From Nitrososphaerota archaeon (GTDB lineage: Archaea > Thermoproteota > Nitrososphaeria > Nitrososphaerales > CADDZS01), in the NCBI GenBank assembly GCA_027314685.1, contig DAHVAI010000491.1, positions 1 to 6,366 on the forward strand: a DNA stretch of 6,366 nt, given 5' to 3'. Positions 5,296 through 6,366 of the stretch are shown here, one piece after another; the first letter of the stretch is position 1; every line of letters begins with the position of its first letter. A program made the position numbers and the translations under genes. The notes beneath the pieces are model-generated. The model saw only the letters and a program-made list of their open reading frames with translations, was not told where the DNA came from and did not search any database.

Positions 5296-6366
5296 TTGGT
5301 TTATCTGAAGAAAATCGAGACCAAGGGGTTCAAGTCAATGGGTCCTAAAGTCATGACTGTGCCAGTCGAAAAGGGCTTTGTTTCAATCACAGGTCCTAAT
5401 GGGTCAGGGAAGAGTAATCTCCTCGATGCCATCTTGTTCGCGCTCGGCGAAAATAGCGCGAAGACACTTAGGGTTCCTAATCTTGGTGCTTTGATATACG
5501 ATGGGTCCGTAGAGGAGCAAAAACCGTCTTCTGCCAAAGTCACGCTGCAATTTGATAACACGGATCGCGGGATTCCCATAGATGCTGACTCAGTATCGAT
5601 AACCAGAGAGCTGAAAATCAGCGGTGAGAGCGTCTACTACCTAAATGGTAAGCATACTCAACGCAATAATCTTTCGGAGCTCTTGGAGATGGCACTTATC
5701 ACTTCGAGGGGCCTGAATATTGTCCTTCAAGGAATGATCACCCGCATCTCTGAACTGATCCCTGACGAGAAACGCAAGCTGATTGAGCAGATGGTGGGGG
5801 TGGCTCAATTCGACGAGAAAAAGACAATGGCATTGAACCAGCTGAACGAAGCTGATCGAAAACTCGAAGTCGCAATGGCGAAGATCGGAGAAATACGGGA
5901 CCGCGTTCAGCAATTGGAACAAGAGCGGAACGATCAACTCAGAGTCAAGCAGCTTGAGGAACAGATTGGATGGCTACGCGCTGCCTCAATTTCGACAAAA
6001 CTTGCAAGTGTACGAAGATCCATCGAAGTGAAGAAATCAGCTGTGGCAGAATCTAACTCAAAATTGCAGCAACTTCAGACAAGACACGCCGAACTGACTT
6101 CTACTCTGAATGCCCTAGATCAAGAGAGGAGTCAGCTAATCAAATCTGCAATGGATGCCGGCGCGGCTCGAGTAGAGCTAGAACTCGGAAAACTCACAAA
6201 CGAAATCGAATCCTTGAAACGAGAAAGACAGGAGGCTACTGACTATGTCGATAAGATTCGTCAAGTGCTTCCTACAATGAAACAGATGAGCTCGGCACAA
6301 GAATTGAGGATTTCCGAAGCAGAGCAACAGTTGGCAGCATTGAGACAAAAGATCTCTGAATCAGAA
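5296..6366 (+). CDS. smc: Chromosome segregation ATPase SMC, N-terminal part (3' truncated by window edge)
   Basis: First 357 residues of a structural-maintenance-of-chromosomes protein, which dimerises, binds DNA and uses ATP to compact and separate chromosomes, usually with ScpA/ScpB kleisin partners. The start MVYLKKIETKGFKSMG is the family's N-terminal strand pattern. Walker A is GPNGSGKSN (33-41), followed by the ALGENSAKTLR segment with the R-loop Arg59. The Q-loop is VLQGMITRI (Q145), and LIEQMVGVAQFDEKK leads into the coiled coil. From about residue 170 the chain is rich in E, K, Q, L and A with heptad-like spacing, as expected for the outgoing arm. Hinge, return arm, signature motif and Walker B lie beyond the window. 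TTG 5296 is chosen because it alone starts at the conserved N-terminus and has AGGAG at good spacing. Rad50 is less likely given the KGFKS..GxxxxxxxxGFVSITGPNGSGKSN pattern. Confidence 0.95.
   Translation, partial: MVYLKKIETKGFKSMGPKVMTVPVEKGFVSITGPNGSGKSNLLDAILFALGENSAKTLRVPNLGALIYDGSVEEQKPSSAKVTLQFDNTDRGIPIDADSVSITRELKISGESVYYLNGKHTQRNNLSELLEMALITSRGLNIVLQGMITRISELIPDEKRKLIEQMVGVAQFDEKKTMALNQLNEADRKLEVAMAKIGEIRDRVQQLEQERNDQLRVKQLEEQIGWLRAASISTKLASVRRSIEVKKSAVAESNSKLQQLQTRHAELTSTLNALDQERSQLIKSAMDAGAARVELELGKLTNEIESLKRERQEATDYVDKIRQVLPTMKQMSSAQELRISEAEQQLAALRQKISESE

Noticed and set aside
5641..5937. Open frame of 98 codons on the minus strand inside smc
   Set aside because: Antisense to conserved SMC sequence (Q-loop region and start of the coiled coil); no recognisable product.

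Overview
The window reads as a stretch of archaeal chromosome. It carries five protein genes, plus the end of a sixth at the left edge. The archaeal signs are a pantoate-kinase-family GHMP kinase (the archaeal route to coenzyme A), an AbrB-PhoU fusion regulator, and TATA/BRE-like elements placed about 26 nt before start codons, giving leaderless or nearly leaderless transcripts. A canonical SMC argues against Sulfolobales-type Crenarchaeota. A Nitrososphaerota/Thaumarchaeota-like or related TACK lineage is my best guess, but this is inference. Coding density is high and I see no insertion sequences, CRISPR, tRNA or rRNA.

Layout. At the left, a HypE-like AIR-synthase-family protein (+, partial) ends inside the tail of pyrG (CTP synthase, -), with a 27-bp convergent overlap. 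Upstream of pyrG is a short promoter region with a TATA box and a palindrome over the predicted transcription start. Next is an AbrB-PhoU regulator (-). It is divergent from an ECF transporter S component (+), which is followed after 20 bp by a pantoate-kinase-family gene (+). A 143-bp gap with a possible terminator and a promoter leads to smc (+), which runs off the right edge.

How the parts may work together. PyrG makes CTP and SMC compacts chromosomes; both are housekeeping genes. The most interesting unit is the divergent trio of regulator, S component and kinase. An uptake subunit and a small-molecule kinase appear to share a transcript, and they face a putative DNA-binding regulator across a 66-bp gap. 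That gap holds one symmetric TATA element and two identical 8-bp palindromes spaced exactly 10 bp apart. The kinase lacks an Asp and probably an Arg that I recall as important in characterised pantoate kinases, so its exact substrate is uncertain. I found no clearly new multi-gene system; this trio is the best candidate.
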